NCBI GenBank assembly: GCA_026988195.1
Contig: JALSLS010000237.1
Coordinates: 1-56,675, forward strand
Reading direction: 5' to 3'
Origin: Methylomonas sp.
GTDB taxonomy: Bacteria > Pseudomonadota > Gammaproteobacteria > Methylococcales > Methylomonadaceae
Length of the DNA stretch: 56,675 nucleotides
The notes under the pieces are model-generated. The model was not told the origin of the DNA and searched no databases. It was given only the letters and a program-made list of their open reading frames with translations. The position numbers and the translations under genes are program-made. Below, in pieces: positions 32,019 through 42,500 of this stretch. Numbering within the stretch: position 1 is the stretch's first letter; each line of letters starts with the position of its first letter.

Positions 32019-34109
32019 TTATAAAACTTTTTTTACAATAGCTTCCGCAATTTTTGCAGGTGCTTCGCCATATTTTTCAAACTGCATACTGTATGTTGCT
32101 CGCCCCTGTGTTGCTGAGCGTAAATCAGTTGCATAACCAAACATTTCTGCCAGTGGAACTTCGCTCTCTATCGTCGTCCCTGCTGGAGAGTCATCCATCC
32201 CTAGCACACATCCGCGACGCCTATTAATATCGCCAACAACATCCCCCAAATAATCTTGGGGAGTAACCACCTCAACCTTCATTAAAGGTTCAAGTAACAC
32301 AGGATTTGCAGTTATCGTTCCATCCCTGAAAGCTATAGATCCTGCTATTTTGAAAGCCATTTCATTCGAATCGACATCATGATATGACCCATCGAACAAA
32401 GTAACTTTTACATCTACAACTGGAAAACCGGCTACCACGCCACTCTCCATTTGATCTTGTATTCCCTTATCAATTGCAGGAATATACTCCTTTGGTACCG
32501 CATCACCTGCAATCTTATTAACAAATTCATAACCTGACCCCCTTTCCATAGGTTCCAGCTTTAAGCAAACATGTCCATATTGACCACGCCCACCCATTTC
32601 TTTAATAAACTTTCCTTCACACTCTATCGTTTTAGCAATTGATTCACGATATGCAACTTGAGGGTCACCTACATTCGCCTCAACACCAAACTCTCTTTTT
32701 AAGCGATCCACAATTATTTCTAAATGCAACTCACCCATTCCAGAAATAATGGTCTGTCCTGAATCTTCATCTGCAATAACTATAAATGACGGGTCTTCTT
32801 GAGCCAACCTTTCGAAGCCTAATGCCATTTTATCCTGATCAGCCATTGTCTTTGGCTCTACTGCAATTGAAATAACAGGCTCAGGAAACTCCATCTTTTC
32901 CAAGATAATAGGGCTTTTTAAGTCGCTCAAGGTATCACCCGTTGTTACCAACTTCAACCCGATAGCTGCCGCTATATCACCAGCCCTTACTTCTCGAACC
33001 TCTTCCCGACTATTAGCATGCATTTGAACAATCCGCCCAACTCGCTCCCGCTTACCTTTTGAAGCGTTAAATACAACACTGCCAGACTGTAAAACTCCCG
33101 AATAAACTCTAAAAAAAGCCAGCGAACCCACAAATGGGTCTGTTGCTATTTTAAAAGCCAAAGCCGAAAAAGGCTCATCATCATCAGCATGTCTCAATTG
33201 ACCTTCTGACTCAGCTATTCCGCTTACCGACCCAACATCCTTAGGGGAAGGCAAATAATCAACCACTGCATCTAACAAGGATTGAACACCTTTATTCTTA
33301 AATGCCGAACCACACAACACAGGAACAATTTCATTTTTTAAAACTTGAACCCTAATCCCTGCTTTAATTTCAGCCTCTGTCAAATCACCTTCTTCAAGGT
33401 ACTTTTCCATCAACTCGTCACTTCCATCAACAGCAATTTCTAACATTTTTTCTCGCCATTCTTCAGCAAGATCTACCATATTAGCCGGAATAGCTTTTTC
33501 TTCAAAAGCCACCCCTACATTCCCTTCTTCCCAATAGATCGCTTTCATTTTAACAAGGTCTACAACCCCCTCAAACGAATCCTCCACACCTATTGGCAAC
33601 TGAATAGCAACTGGAAAAGCGTTTAATCTTTCTTTTATTTGAGCAATTACCCGAATAAAGTCCGCACCAGAGCGATCCATCTTATTCACAAAAACAACTC
33701 GTGGAACACTGTACTTATTCGCTTGACGCCAAACCGTCTCTGATTGTGGCTCAACACCACCAACAGCACAAAAGACTGCACAAGCACCATCAAGTACACG
33801 CAACGAACGTTCGACCTCAATGGTAAAGTCCACATGCCCTGGCGTATCAATTATATTAATTCGATGCTGAGGGTATTGCTTCCTCATACCCGACCAAAAA
33901 CATGTAGTTGCAGCAGAGGTTATTGTTATCCCCCTCTCCTGCTCCTGCTCCATCCAATCCATTGTTGCAGCACCATCATGAACCTCACCAATCTTATGAG
34001 ACACTCCAGTGTAATACAAAATCCTTTCCGTTGTGGTCGTCTTGCCGGCATCTATATGCGCCATAATCCCTATATTTCTATAACGATCAATTGATGTCTC
34101 TCGAGCCAC
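32019..34109 (-). CDS. fusA: Elongation factor G (canonical)
   Basis: 696 aa. AHIDAGKTTTTER, DTPGHVDFTIEVERSLRVLDG, NKMDRSGADF and the C-terminal GYATDLRSATQGRATYSMQF identify the housekeeping translocase. It lies in the usual str order rpsL-rpsG-fusA-tuf. It is clearly distinct from the EF-G2 at 12077-14161, so the two have probably diverged in role. Confidence 0.98.
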   Translation of the reverse strand: MARETSIDRYRNIGIMAHIDAGKTTTTERILYYTGVSHKIGEVHDGAATMDWMEQEQERGITITSAATTCFWSGMRKQYPQHRINIIDTPGHVDFTIEVERSLRVLDGACAVFCAVGGVEPQSETVWRQANKYSVPRVVFVNKMDRSGADFIRVIAQIKERLNAFPVAIQLPIGVEDSFEGVVDLVKMKAIYWEEGNVGVAFEEKAIPANMVDLAEEWREKMLEIAVDGSDELMEKYLEEGDLTEAEIKAGIRVQVLKNEIVPVLCGSAFKNKGVQSLLDAVVDYLPSPKDVGSVSGIAESEGQLRHADDDEPFSALAFKIATDPFVGSLAFFRVYSGVLQSGSVVFNASKGKRERVGRIVQMHANSREEVREVRAGDIAAAIGLKLVTTGDTLSDLKSPIILEKMEFPEPVISIAVEPKTMADQDKMALGFERLAQEDPSFIVIADEDSGQTIISGMGELHLEIIVDRLKREFGVEANVGDPQVAYRESIAKTIECEGKFIKEMGGRGQYGHVCLKLEPMERGSGYEFVNKIAGDAVPKEYIPAIDKGIQDQMESGVVAGFPVVDVKVTLFDGSYHDVDSNEMAFKIAGSIAFRDGTITANPVLLEPLMKVEVVTPQDYLGDVVGDINRRRGCVLGMDDSPAGTTIESEVPLAEMFGYATDLRSATQGRATYSMQFEKYGEAPAKIAEAIVKKVL

Positions 34110-34138
34110 AACAATATTCCTTTTTTACAGCGTACAAT

Positions 34139-34609
34139 TTACCAACGATAATGAGAGAACGCTTTATTTGCATCAGCCATCTTGTGAACGTCTTCACGTT
34201 TTTTGTTTGCCGCACCGCGACCTTCAAATGCATCCAATAATTCACCAGCTAACTTCGCAGACATTGTTCTTTCATTTCGCTTGCGAGCTGCATCTATTAA
34301 CCATCTCATTGCCAATGCCACACGCCTTGCCGGACGAACCTCAACTGGCACTTGGTAAGTTGCACCACCAACACGTCGAGACTTAACTTCGACCCGTGGC
34401 TGAACATTTTCCAATGCTTTTGATAACACTTCCAATGGGTCTTCGTGACCTTTTGTAGTAATCACATCCAAAGCACCGTACACAATACCTTCAGCCACTG
34501 ACTTTTTACCACTATACATTAGTAAGTTCATAAACTTAGTCAGTAATTCACTTCCAAATCTTGGATCAGGGATTACACTTCGTTTTATCGCCGCTCTTCT
34601 TCTAGACAT
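34139..34609 (-). CDS. rpsG: 30S ribosomal protein S7
   Basis: 156 aa. RRRAAIKRSVIPDPRFGSELLTKFMNLLM and QVPVEVRPARRVALAMRWLIDAARKR are typical. It organises the 30S head and, in E. coli, represses the str operon. It is 14 bp after rpsL. Confidence 0.98.
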   Translation of the reverse strand: MSRRRAAIKRSVIPDPRFGSELLTKFMNLLMYSGKKSVAEGIVYGALDVITTKGHEDPLEVLSKALENVQPRVEVKSRRVGGATYQVPVEVRPARRVALAMRWLIDAARKRNERTMSAKLAGELLDAFEGRGAANKKREDVHKMADANKAFSHYRW

Positions 34610-34623
34610 TTCTTAATTCTCCT

Positions 34624-34998
34624 TTATGACTTAGGCTTTTTAGTGCCGTATTTTGAACGGCCTGCTTTCCTACCGTCAACACCAGAAGTATCAAGACTTC
34701 CTCGAACAACGTGGTAACGCACACCAGGTAAATCTTTAACCCTTCCACCACGAATCAAGACCACGGAATGCTCTTGTAAGTTGTGACCTTCACCGCCAAT
34801 ATAGCTACTTACCTCGTAACCACTAGTCAATCGAACCCTTGCAACTTTACGCATTGCTGAGTTTGGTTTTTTAGGCGTAGTCGTATAAACACGAGTACAA
34901 ACCCCACGCCTTTGAGGACAAGCCTTCAACGCAGGAACCTTACTTTTTTCTACTTTTTTAGCACGAGGCTTACGAACCAACTGGTTGATCGTTGCCAT
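34624..34998 (-). CDS. rpsL: 30S ribosomal protein S12
   Basis: 124 aa. MATINQLVRKPRAKKVEKSKVPAL, TTPKKPNSAMRKVARVRLTSG and GGRVKDLPGVRYHVVRG are conserved; the lysines at which streptomycin resistance arises (in KKPNS and GRVKDLPG) have the sensitive form. It controls decoding accuracy. It is the first gene of the str unit, 164 bp after rpoC. Confidence 0.98.
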   Translation of the reverse strand: MATINQLVRKPRAKKVEKSKVPALKACPQRRGVCTRVYTTTPKKPNSAMRKVARVRLTSGYEVSSYIGGEGHNLQEHSVVLIRGGRVKDLPGVRYHVVRGSLDTSGVDGRKAGRSKYGTKKPKS

Positions 34999-35042
34999 AT
35001 CTACTTACTCCGATATACAAATATTAATTACCAAATAATAAA

Positions 35043-35071
35043 AAGAACCACATATAAATGCAGTGGCTCTT
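35043..35071 (-). terminator. Terminator-like hairpin between rpoC and rpsL
   Basis: On the minus strand AAGAGCCAC pairs with GTGGTTCTT and is followed by TTTATTATTT. It lies downstream of the putative rpsL promoter and 44 bp before the rpsL start, so it could end rpoBC transcripts and also attenuate the str mRNA. Confidence 0.6.
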
Positions 35072-35118
35072 AGCATCTATTCAACACTGGCCTGGCTCTT
35101 AGCTCATGTGAGCCGAAT

Positions 35119-35148
35119 ATCTTAACTTTAACACGCCAGCAAGGTCAA
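35119..35148 (-). promoter_or_regulatory. Putative promoter of the str operon
   Basis: TTGACC (35143-35148) and TAAGAT (35119-35124) on the minus strand are 18 bp apart, in the rpoC-rpsL gap. The -35 is strong and the -10 moderate. A transcript from here would pass a GCTCACATGAGC palindrome and then the hairpin at 35043-35071. Confidence 0.55.
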
Positions 35149-35162
35149 GTCTTTTTTTACTA

Positions 35163-38100
35163 TTAACCCTCTTCAGTATTTAAAGCCTGCTTTAGCGCTT
35201 CTTCAACATCACTAGCATCAACCACTCCAGCCTCAACAGGTGCAGCTTTTGAAGCCTTACCCTGCAACCTCTTTTTTCTCAGCTCATGATATGCTAGCCC
35301 TGTTCCTGCAGGGATTAAACGACCCACAATGACATTCTCTTTAAGTCCATTTAAGCCATCACTTATTCCGCGTACTGCCGCATCTGTTAACACTCTTGTT
35401 GTTTCCTGGAATGATGCCGCCGATACAAATGACTCAGTCGCCAATGAAGCCTTGGTAATACCTAATAGAACAGGTTCAAAACTGGCCGGTATTTTACCAT
35501 CCTTTTCCATCTGAGCATTCACTTCATTAAGATAGGTTCTTTCAACCTGCTCACCTTTAACAAAGTCTGTTCCACCTGACGCTGTAATATCAACCTTTCT
35601 AAGCATTTGCCTAATAATAGCCTCAATATGCTTATCATTAATACCAACACCCTGTAAACGGTACACATCCTGAATCTCTTTAACCAAATAGTCAGCGAGC
35701 TCCTCAACCCCCCTTAACCTCAGAATATCATGCGGAGTTAACTCGCCTTCAGCTATTGTTTCACCCTTTTCAACAAACTCCCCTTCGAAAACAGTAATAT
35801 GACGCCATTTTGGAATCAATGTTTCATACTGCTCACCATCACCATCAGTGATAACCACACGCTGCTTCCCTTTTGTCTCTTTACCAAAAGAAACCATACC
35901 CGTAGCTTCCGCTAAAATCGCAGGATCCTTAGTTTTGCGCGCTTCAAATAAATCTGCAACACGAGGTAAACCACCCGTAATATCCCTGGTTTTACTTGAC
36001 TCTTGAGGTATCCTAGCCAACACATCACCAACCCTTACCTCACCGCCATCTTTAATTTCTGCAATCGCCCCAGCCGGTAGGAAGTACTGTGCCGGAATTT
36101 CTGTTCCAGATAAATGAATCCCCTCCCCTTCACTATCAAGCAATCTGACCATCGGCCTTAGCTCCTTACCTGCAGCACTTCTCTGCTTAGGATCAGTCAC
36201 CACTCGTGAAGTTAAACCTGTTACTTCATCTAAATGCTCTTGAACAGTAACTCCATCGACAAAATCAATAAGCTGAACAAAACCATTCACCTCGGTTACC
36301 ACTGGGTGCGTATGTGGATCCCAAGTAACAATAATGTCACCCGCATTTACCGAGCCACCCTCAGCTACAGTCAATACCGCACCATAAGGTATTTTATAAC
36401 GCTCACGCTCTCTTCCATAAGCATCAACAACACCCACCTCACCAGAACGGGAAACCGCAACAAGGTGCGAGTCTTTATCTTTTACCGTTTTTAAATTATT
36501 CAGCCTAATAGTACCTGCCGACTTAACCTGAACATTACTGATTGCAACTGATCTAGATGCCGCCCCACCAATATGAAAGGTACGCATTGTTAACTGTGTT
36601 CCTGGCTCACCAATTGACTGAGCAGCTACAACCCCAACTGCCTCACCAATATTAACCAGATGCCCGCGCCCTAAGTCACGACCATAACACTTGGCACATA
36701 CCCCATGACGCGCATCACAGGTAATAATTGAGCGAACCAACAGGCTATCTACATTATTATCTTCTAATAGGGAAACCATAGACTCATCAATCATTGTCCC
36801 GCTTGGAATTATAATCTGATCATCTTTCTGTCTAAGCACGTCATGAACAACCACTCGACCGAGCACACGAGCAGACAAAGACTCGACAACATCACCACCT
36901 TCAATAACGGGAGTCATGGTCAGGCCATTTGTCGATCCACAGTCCTGTATTAAAACAACTAAATCCTGTGCAACATCAACCAACCTACGCGTCAAATAAC
37001 CTGAGTTAGCTGTTTTCAGTGCTGTATCTGCAAGACCTTTCCGTGCCCCATGCGTTGATATAAAGTACTGCAGAACATCCAACCCTTCACGGAAGTTTGC
37101 TGTAATCGGCGTTTCAATAATTGACCCATCGGGCTTAGCCATCAACCCACGCATACCCGCAAGCTGACGAATCTGTGCCGCCGAACCCCTAGCTCCTGAT
37201 TCAGCCATCATAAAGACAGAGTTAAATGACTTCTCCATTACGGTATCACCTGCAGCATTAACAGCCTCATCCTCACCCAACCCTTCCATCATGGCTTTTG
37301 CAACTTGTTCGTTCGCATGAGACCAAATATCAACGACTTTATTGTATCGCTCACCATCAGTTACCAAGCCTGAAGCATACTGCCCCTGAATTTCTGTAAC
37401 TTCTGCCTCTGCCGCGTCGAGAATACCCTGCTTCTTTTCAGGTATTTCCATATCCTCAATACCAACTGACACACCTGATCGAGTTGCATATTTAAAACCT
37501 AAATACATGATTTTATCAGCTAACATGACTGTTTTTTTATTCCCTAAATGGCGATAGCTGTAATTGATTAATTTTGAGATATTCTTTTTAGTCATATCCA
37601 CATTAACAACATCAAAAGGCATTCCTTCAGGTACAATTGCCCATAACAGAGCTCGCCCTACTGTTGTTTCACGCCTTTTAACCGCTACTACTTCTTCTCC
37701 ATCATCAGCGATTATCGTTTCTGATACTCGAAGCTGGATTTTAGTTTGCAACTCAACCGACTTACTATCTAACGCTTTATTAACCTCATCAAGATCAACA
37801 AAGACACTCCCCTCACCCTTAGCATTAATTTTTTCACGTGTTATATAATACAGACCAATAACAACATCTTGAGATGGGTTAATGACCGGCTCGCCATTCG
37901 CTGGGGATAGAATATTATTTGTTGCCATCATCAAAATTCTGGCTTCAAGCTGCGCCTCAATTGATAAAGGAACATGAACGGCCATTTGGTCACCGTCAAA
38001 GTCAGCATTAAAAGCACTACAGACTAAAGGATGCAGCTGAATTGCCTTACCTTCAATTAATGTAGGTTCAAACGCTTGAATACCTAATCTATGCAATGTT

Positions 38101-39380
38101 GGTGCACGGTTTAACATAATGGGGTGCTCACGGATAACTTCTTCAAGTATATCCCAGACTTCAGTACCTTCTCTTTCAACCATTTTCTTGGCAGCTTTAA
38201 TGGTTGTTGCCAATCCTCTAAACTGCAACTTACTAAAGATAAATGGTTTGAATAACTCTAATGCCATTTTTTTAGGCAATCCGCATTGATGCAATTTCAA
38301 TGTTGGCCCAACTACAATGACTGAACGACCTGAATAATCAACTCGCTTCCCTAATAAATTCTGTCTAAAACGTCCCTGCTTACCTTTGATCATATCGGCT
38401 AATGATTTCAAAGGCCTTCTATTTGTACCGGTAATGGCTCTACCACGGCGCCCATTATCTAACAAAGCATCGACAGACTCTTGTAACATACGCTTTTCAT
38501 TACGCACAATAATATCAGGAGCATTCAGATCCAATAAGCGTCTTAAACGATTATTTCTATTGATAACTCTACGATACAAATCGTTTAAATCAGAAGTTGC
38601 AAATCGCCCACCATCCAAAGGTACTAATGGGCGCAACTCAGGAGGTAAAACAGGTAAGACAGTCATAATCATCCATTCTGGACGATTATTTGATGCTACC
38701 AATGACTCAATAACCTTAAGACGCTTAGAGTACTTTTTAATTTTAGTTTCTGAATTAGTGGAATTAATTTCCTCACGAAGAATATTGACTTCTTCTTTTA
38801 AATCAATCGACTTTAAAAGCTCAAAAACCGCTTCCGCACCCATTTTGGCATCAAACTCATCACCGTGCTCTTCAACCGCATCCAAGAACTCATCATCTGT
38901 TAACAGCTGACCACGTTCCAGCGATGTCATGCCAGGGTCTAGTACGACGAAAGACTCAAAATACAGCACTCGCTCAATCCCTCGCAATGTCATATCCAAT
39001 AACAATGCGATTCTTGAAGGTAATGATTTTAAAAACCAAATATGCGCAACGGGGCTTGCTAAATCAATATGCCCCATTCTTTCCCGTCTAACTTTTGAGA
39101 TAGTAACTTCAACACCACATTTCTCACAAATCACACCGCGATGCTTTAATCTTTTGTATTTTCCACACAAACATTCATAATCACTGACTGGACCAAAAAT
39201 CTTTGCACAAAACAAACCATCACGCTCTGGCTTAAACGTTCTATAGTTAATTGTTTCGGGCTTTTTCACTTCTCCATATGACCAAGAACGGATCATATTA
39301 GGTGACGATAAACCAATACGTATACCATCAAAATCATCTGTACGACCTTGACGCTTTAGGAAATTCATTAAATCTTTCAA
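35163..39380 (-). CDS. rpoC: RNA polymerase beta-prime subunit
   Basis: 1405 aa. The zinc ribbon CLCGKYKRLKHRGVICEKC is near the N-terminus, the catalytic Mg-binding loop NADFDGDQMAVH is intact, and the second zinc site is C...ARHGVCAKCYGRDL. The trigger-loop region MRTFHIGGAAS is present. The length matches E. coli (1407). It is downstream of rpoB with a 180-bp gap, longer than usual, in which I see no gene or strong structure. Confidence 0.99.
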   Translation of the reverse strand: MKDLMNFLKRQGRTDDFDGIRIGLSSPNMIRSWSYGEVKKPETINYRTFKPERDGLFCAKIFGPVSDYECLCGKYKRLKHRGVICEKCGVEVTISKVRRERMGHIDLASPVAHIWFLKSLPSRIALLLDMTLRGIERVLYFESFVVLDPGMTSLERGQLLTDDEFLDAVEEHGDEFDAKMGAEAVFELLKSIDLKEEVNILREEINSTNSETKIKKYSKRLKVIESLVASNNRPEWMIMTVLPVLPPELRPLVPLDGGRFATSDLNDLYRRVINRNNRLRRLLDLNAPDIIVRNEKRMLQESVDALLDNGRRGRAITGTNRRPLKSLADMIKGKQGRFRQNLLGKRVDYSGRSVIVVGPTLKLHQCGLPKKMALELFKPFIFSKLQFRGLATTIKAAKKMVEREGTEVWDILEEVIREHPIMLNRAPTLHRLGIQAFEPTLIEGKAIQLHPLVCSAFNADFDGDQMAVHVPLSIEAQLEARILMMATNNILSPANGEPVINPSQDVVIGLYYITREKINAKGEGSVFVDLDEVNKALDSKSVELQTKIQLRVSETIIADDGEEVVAVKRRETTVGRALLWAIVPEGMPFDVVNVDMTKKNISKLINYSYRHLGNKKTVMLADKIMYLGFKYATRSGVSVGIEDMEIPEKKQGILDAAEAEVTEIQGQYASGLVTDGERYNKVVDIWSHANEQVAKAMMEGLGEDEAVNAAGDTVMEKSFNSVFMMAESGARGSAAQIRQLAGMRGLMAKPDGSIIETPITANFREGLDVLQYFISTHGARKGLADTALKTANSGYLTRRLVDVAQDLVVLIQDCGSTNGLTMTPVIEGGDVVESLSARVLGRVVVHDVLRQKDDQIIIPSGTMIDESMVSLLEDNNVDSLLVRSIITCDARHGVCAKCYGRDLGRGHLVNIGEAVGVVAAQSIGEPGTQLTMRTFHIGGAASRSVAISNVQVKSAGTIRLNNLKTVKDKDSHLVAVSRSGEVGVVDAYGRERERYKIPYGAVLTVAEGGSVNAGDIIVTWDPHTHPVVTEVNGFVQLIDFVDGVTVQEHLDEVTGLTSRVVTDPKQRSAAGKELRPMVRLLDSEGEGIHLSGTEIPAQYFLPAGAIAEIKDGGEVRVGDVLARIPQESSKTRDITGGLPRVADLFEARKTKDPAILAEATGMVSFGKETKGKQRVVITDGDGEQYETLIPKWRHITVFEGEFVEKGETIAEGELTPHDILRLRGVEELADYLVKEIQDVYRLQGVGINDKHIEAIIRQMLRKVDITASGGTDFVKGEQVERTYLNEVNAQMEKDGKIPASFEPVLLGITKASLATESFVSAASFQETTRVLTDAAVRGISDGLNGLKENVIVGRLIPAGTGLAYHELRKKRLQGKASKAAPVEAGVVDASDVEEALKQALNTEEG

Positions 39381-39560
39381 GAGCTTGTCCTCTTTATTTT
39401 ACCTGGCTTTCACTGAATACAATCATTTGCACTCCGTGTAAAATTAATCCATTATTTATAGCTATCTTAAATAAGCAGCCTATAGCACTCGCTACAAACT
39501 GCTCACACTTAATAACATTTTGATAAATAATCTCTAGATACTGTCCTACTTATTGAGCGA

Positions 39561-42500
39561 CTACTCTAACTCAATATTTACAGCCAATGACCGTATCTCT
39601 TTAATCAATACATTAAATGACTCAGGCATACCTGGATCCATTGTATGATTACCATCAACAATATTTTTATACATTTTAGTTCGACCGTTCACATCATCCG
39701 ACTTCACAGTCAACATTTCTTGTAATGTATATGCTGCACCATATGCTTCAAGTGCCCACACTTCCATTTCTCCAAAACGCTGCCCCCCAAATTGTGCTTT
39801 ACCACCTAGTGGCTGCTGGGTTACCAAACTATATGGCCCTGTTGATCTAGCATGCATTTTGTCATCAACTAAATGGTTTAGTTTCAACATATACATATAA
39901 CCTACTGTGATTTTACGCTCAAAAGGTTCTCCAGTTAGGCCGTCATATAAAGTTATTTGGCCACTTTCAGGCAAATCAGCTAAGCGTAGCATGGCTTTAA
40001 TCTCTTTCTCAGAAGCACCATCAAATACTGGAGTCGCCATTGGAACACCACGAACTAAGTTCCCAGCCATTTCCAGAATTTCTAGATCGGAAAATGAATC
40101 CAAATCTTCTTTCTTTCCACTATGATTGTAAATCTTATCTAGAAATTGGCGAATTTCAACAACCTTTGCCTGTGCCTCAAGCATCTTTCCAATTTTCACA
40201 CCTAAACCACTTGCAGCCCACCCTAGATGAGTCTCAAGAATCTGCCCCACGTTCATCCTTGACGGAACACCTAATGGGTTTAACAATATATCTATTGGAT
40301 TACCATCAGCGGTATAAGGCATATCTTCGACAGGGACAATTTGAGAAATAACCCCTTTATTTCCATGTCGACCCGCCATTTTATCACCAGGCTGAATGCG
40401 CTTTTTAACAGCCAGATAAACTTTAACCATTTTAAGCACACCTGGCGCCAAATCATCACCCATAGTGATTTTTGTACGCTTTGACTCAAACCTAGCATCA
40501 AATTCTTTACGTTGCTGTTCAATCTGAGCCGCTACCGATTCAAGCTGAACATTAATATCTTCATCTTGAACTTTAATTTTTAACCAATCAGATTTAAGCG
40601 CTCCATCTAAAATATCTTGAGTTAACTCTGTGCCCTTCTTGATATCAGCAATACCAGTCTCGGTTTTCTGCCCAAGCAACATTACTGCTATACGATCAAA
40701 AATATCGAGTTCAATTATTTTCAATTGGTCATCAAGATCTTTTTTATAGCGCTTAATTTCGGCTTCTTCAATTTCCAAAGCACGCTTATCTTTACCTACC
40801 CCATCACGAGTAAACACTTGAACATCAATAACAGTTGCACGAATACTTCCTGGCACCCTTAATGAAGTATCTTTCACGTCCGCAGCTTTTTCACCAAAAA
40901 TTGCACGTAGAAGCTTTTCCTCAGGAGTCAATTGAGTTTCACCTTTAGGTGTCACTTTACCAACCAATATATCCCCACCTTTAACTTCAGCTCCCACATA
41001 AACAATACCCGATTCATCAAGTTTTGATAATGCGTCTTCACTTACATTAGGAATATCTGCTGTTATTTCTTCAGGACTATGTTTGGTTTCACGTGCAACA
41101 CAGGTCTTTTCTTCAATATGAATAGTGGTAAAACGATCTTCTTTTACCACTCGTTCAGAGACTAAGATTGAATCTTCAAAGTTATACCCATTCCAAGGCA
41201 TAAAGGCGATTCGCATATTCTGCCCTAGCGCAAGCTCACCAATATCTGTTGAAGGTCCATCTGCAAGAATATCCCCTAAATTAACTATATCTCCAGGCAT
41301 TACTAGAGGTTTTTGGTTTATACAAGTATTCTGATTTGATCTGGTATATTTAGTGAGATTATAAATATCTACACTGGGCACACCTTCAATAGTTTCACTG
41401 TCAGACACCTTAACAACAATACGAGCCGCATCAACTGTTTCGATAATACCACCACGCCTAGCAACAACCGAAACGCCTGAATCTTTTGCCACAACACGTT
41501 CCATTCCCGTTCCAACCAAAGGCTTTTCAGCTCTCAGTGTAGGAACAGCTTGACGCTGCATGTTTGAGCCCATTAATGCCCTGTTCGCATCATCATGCTC
41601 TAAAAATGGAATAATAGATGCCGCTATTGACACAATCTGTTTAGATGATACATCCATATATTGCACAGATTCTGATGAGGCCAAAGTAAATTCGTCTTTA
41701 TGCCTAGCAGGCACCAAGCCTTCCTCTAGTCGGCCATGCTCATTGATAGGAACACTTGACTGGGCAATTACAAAATCACCCTCTTCAATTGCTGACAAGT
41801 AATCAACTTGATCAGTCACTTTTCCATTTTCAATTTTTCTATAAGGTGTTTCTAAAAAGCCATAGGAATTAGTACGCGCATAAACTGACAACGAGTTAAT
41901 CAGACCAATATTTGGCCCCTCAGGCGTTTCAATTGGACAAACTCTACCGTAATGAGTGGTATGTACATCTCGCACCTCAAAGCCTGCCCGCTCTCGGGCA
42001 AGACCACCAGGACCCAATGCTGAAACACGTCGTTTATGAGTCACTTGTGATAATGGATTATTCTGATCCATAAACTGTGACAATTGACTTGAGCCAAAAA
42101 ATTCTTTAACCGCAGCTGAAACAGGTTTAGCATTAATAATTTCTTGCGGCATATAGCCTTCAGAATCAGCTAGTGTCAACCTTTCTCTAACCGCACGTTC
42201 AACACGAACCAAGCCTACTCTAAATTGGTTTTCAATCATTTCGCCAACAGAACGTACACGTCTATTACCTAAGTGATCAATATCATCCACCACACCATTA
42301 CCATTACGGATAGAAATAAGCTCTTTTAATACATCAACAATATCATCTTTGCTTAAGGTTCCCTCACCTTCGGTTTCTTCACGACCTAAACGACGATTAA
42401 ACTTCATTCGCCCTACTGCAGACAGGTCATACCTATCTGAAGTAAAAAATAGATTAGAAAACAGATTTTCTGCTGAGTCTTTTGTTGGAGGCTCGCCTGG

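Noticed and set aside
38386..38910. 174-aa frame opposite rpoC, and many similar antisense frames across the ribosomal block
   Set aside because: These are shadows of highly conserved genes on the minus strand; low-complexity Ser/Ile/Arg composition and no homology.
39381..39560. Regulatory structure in the long rpoB-rpoC gap
   Set aside because: The 180-bp gap is longer than usual, but I found no stable hairpin, promoter pair or gene in it.
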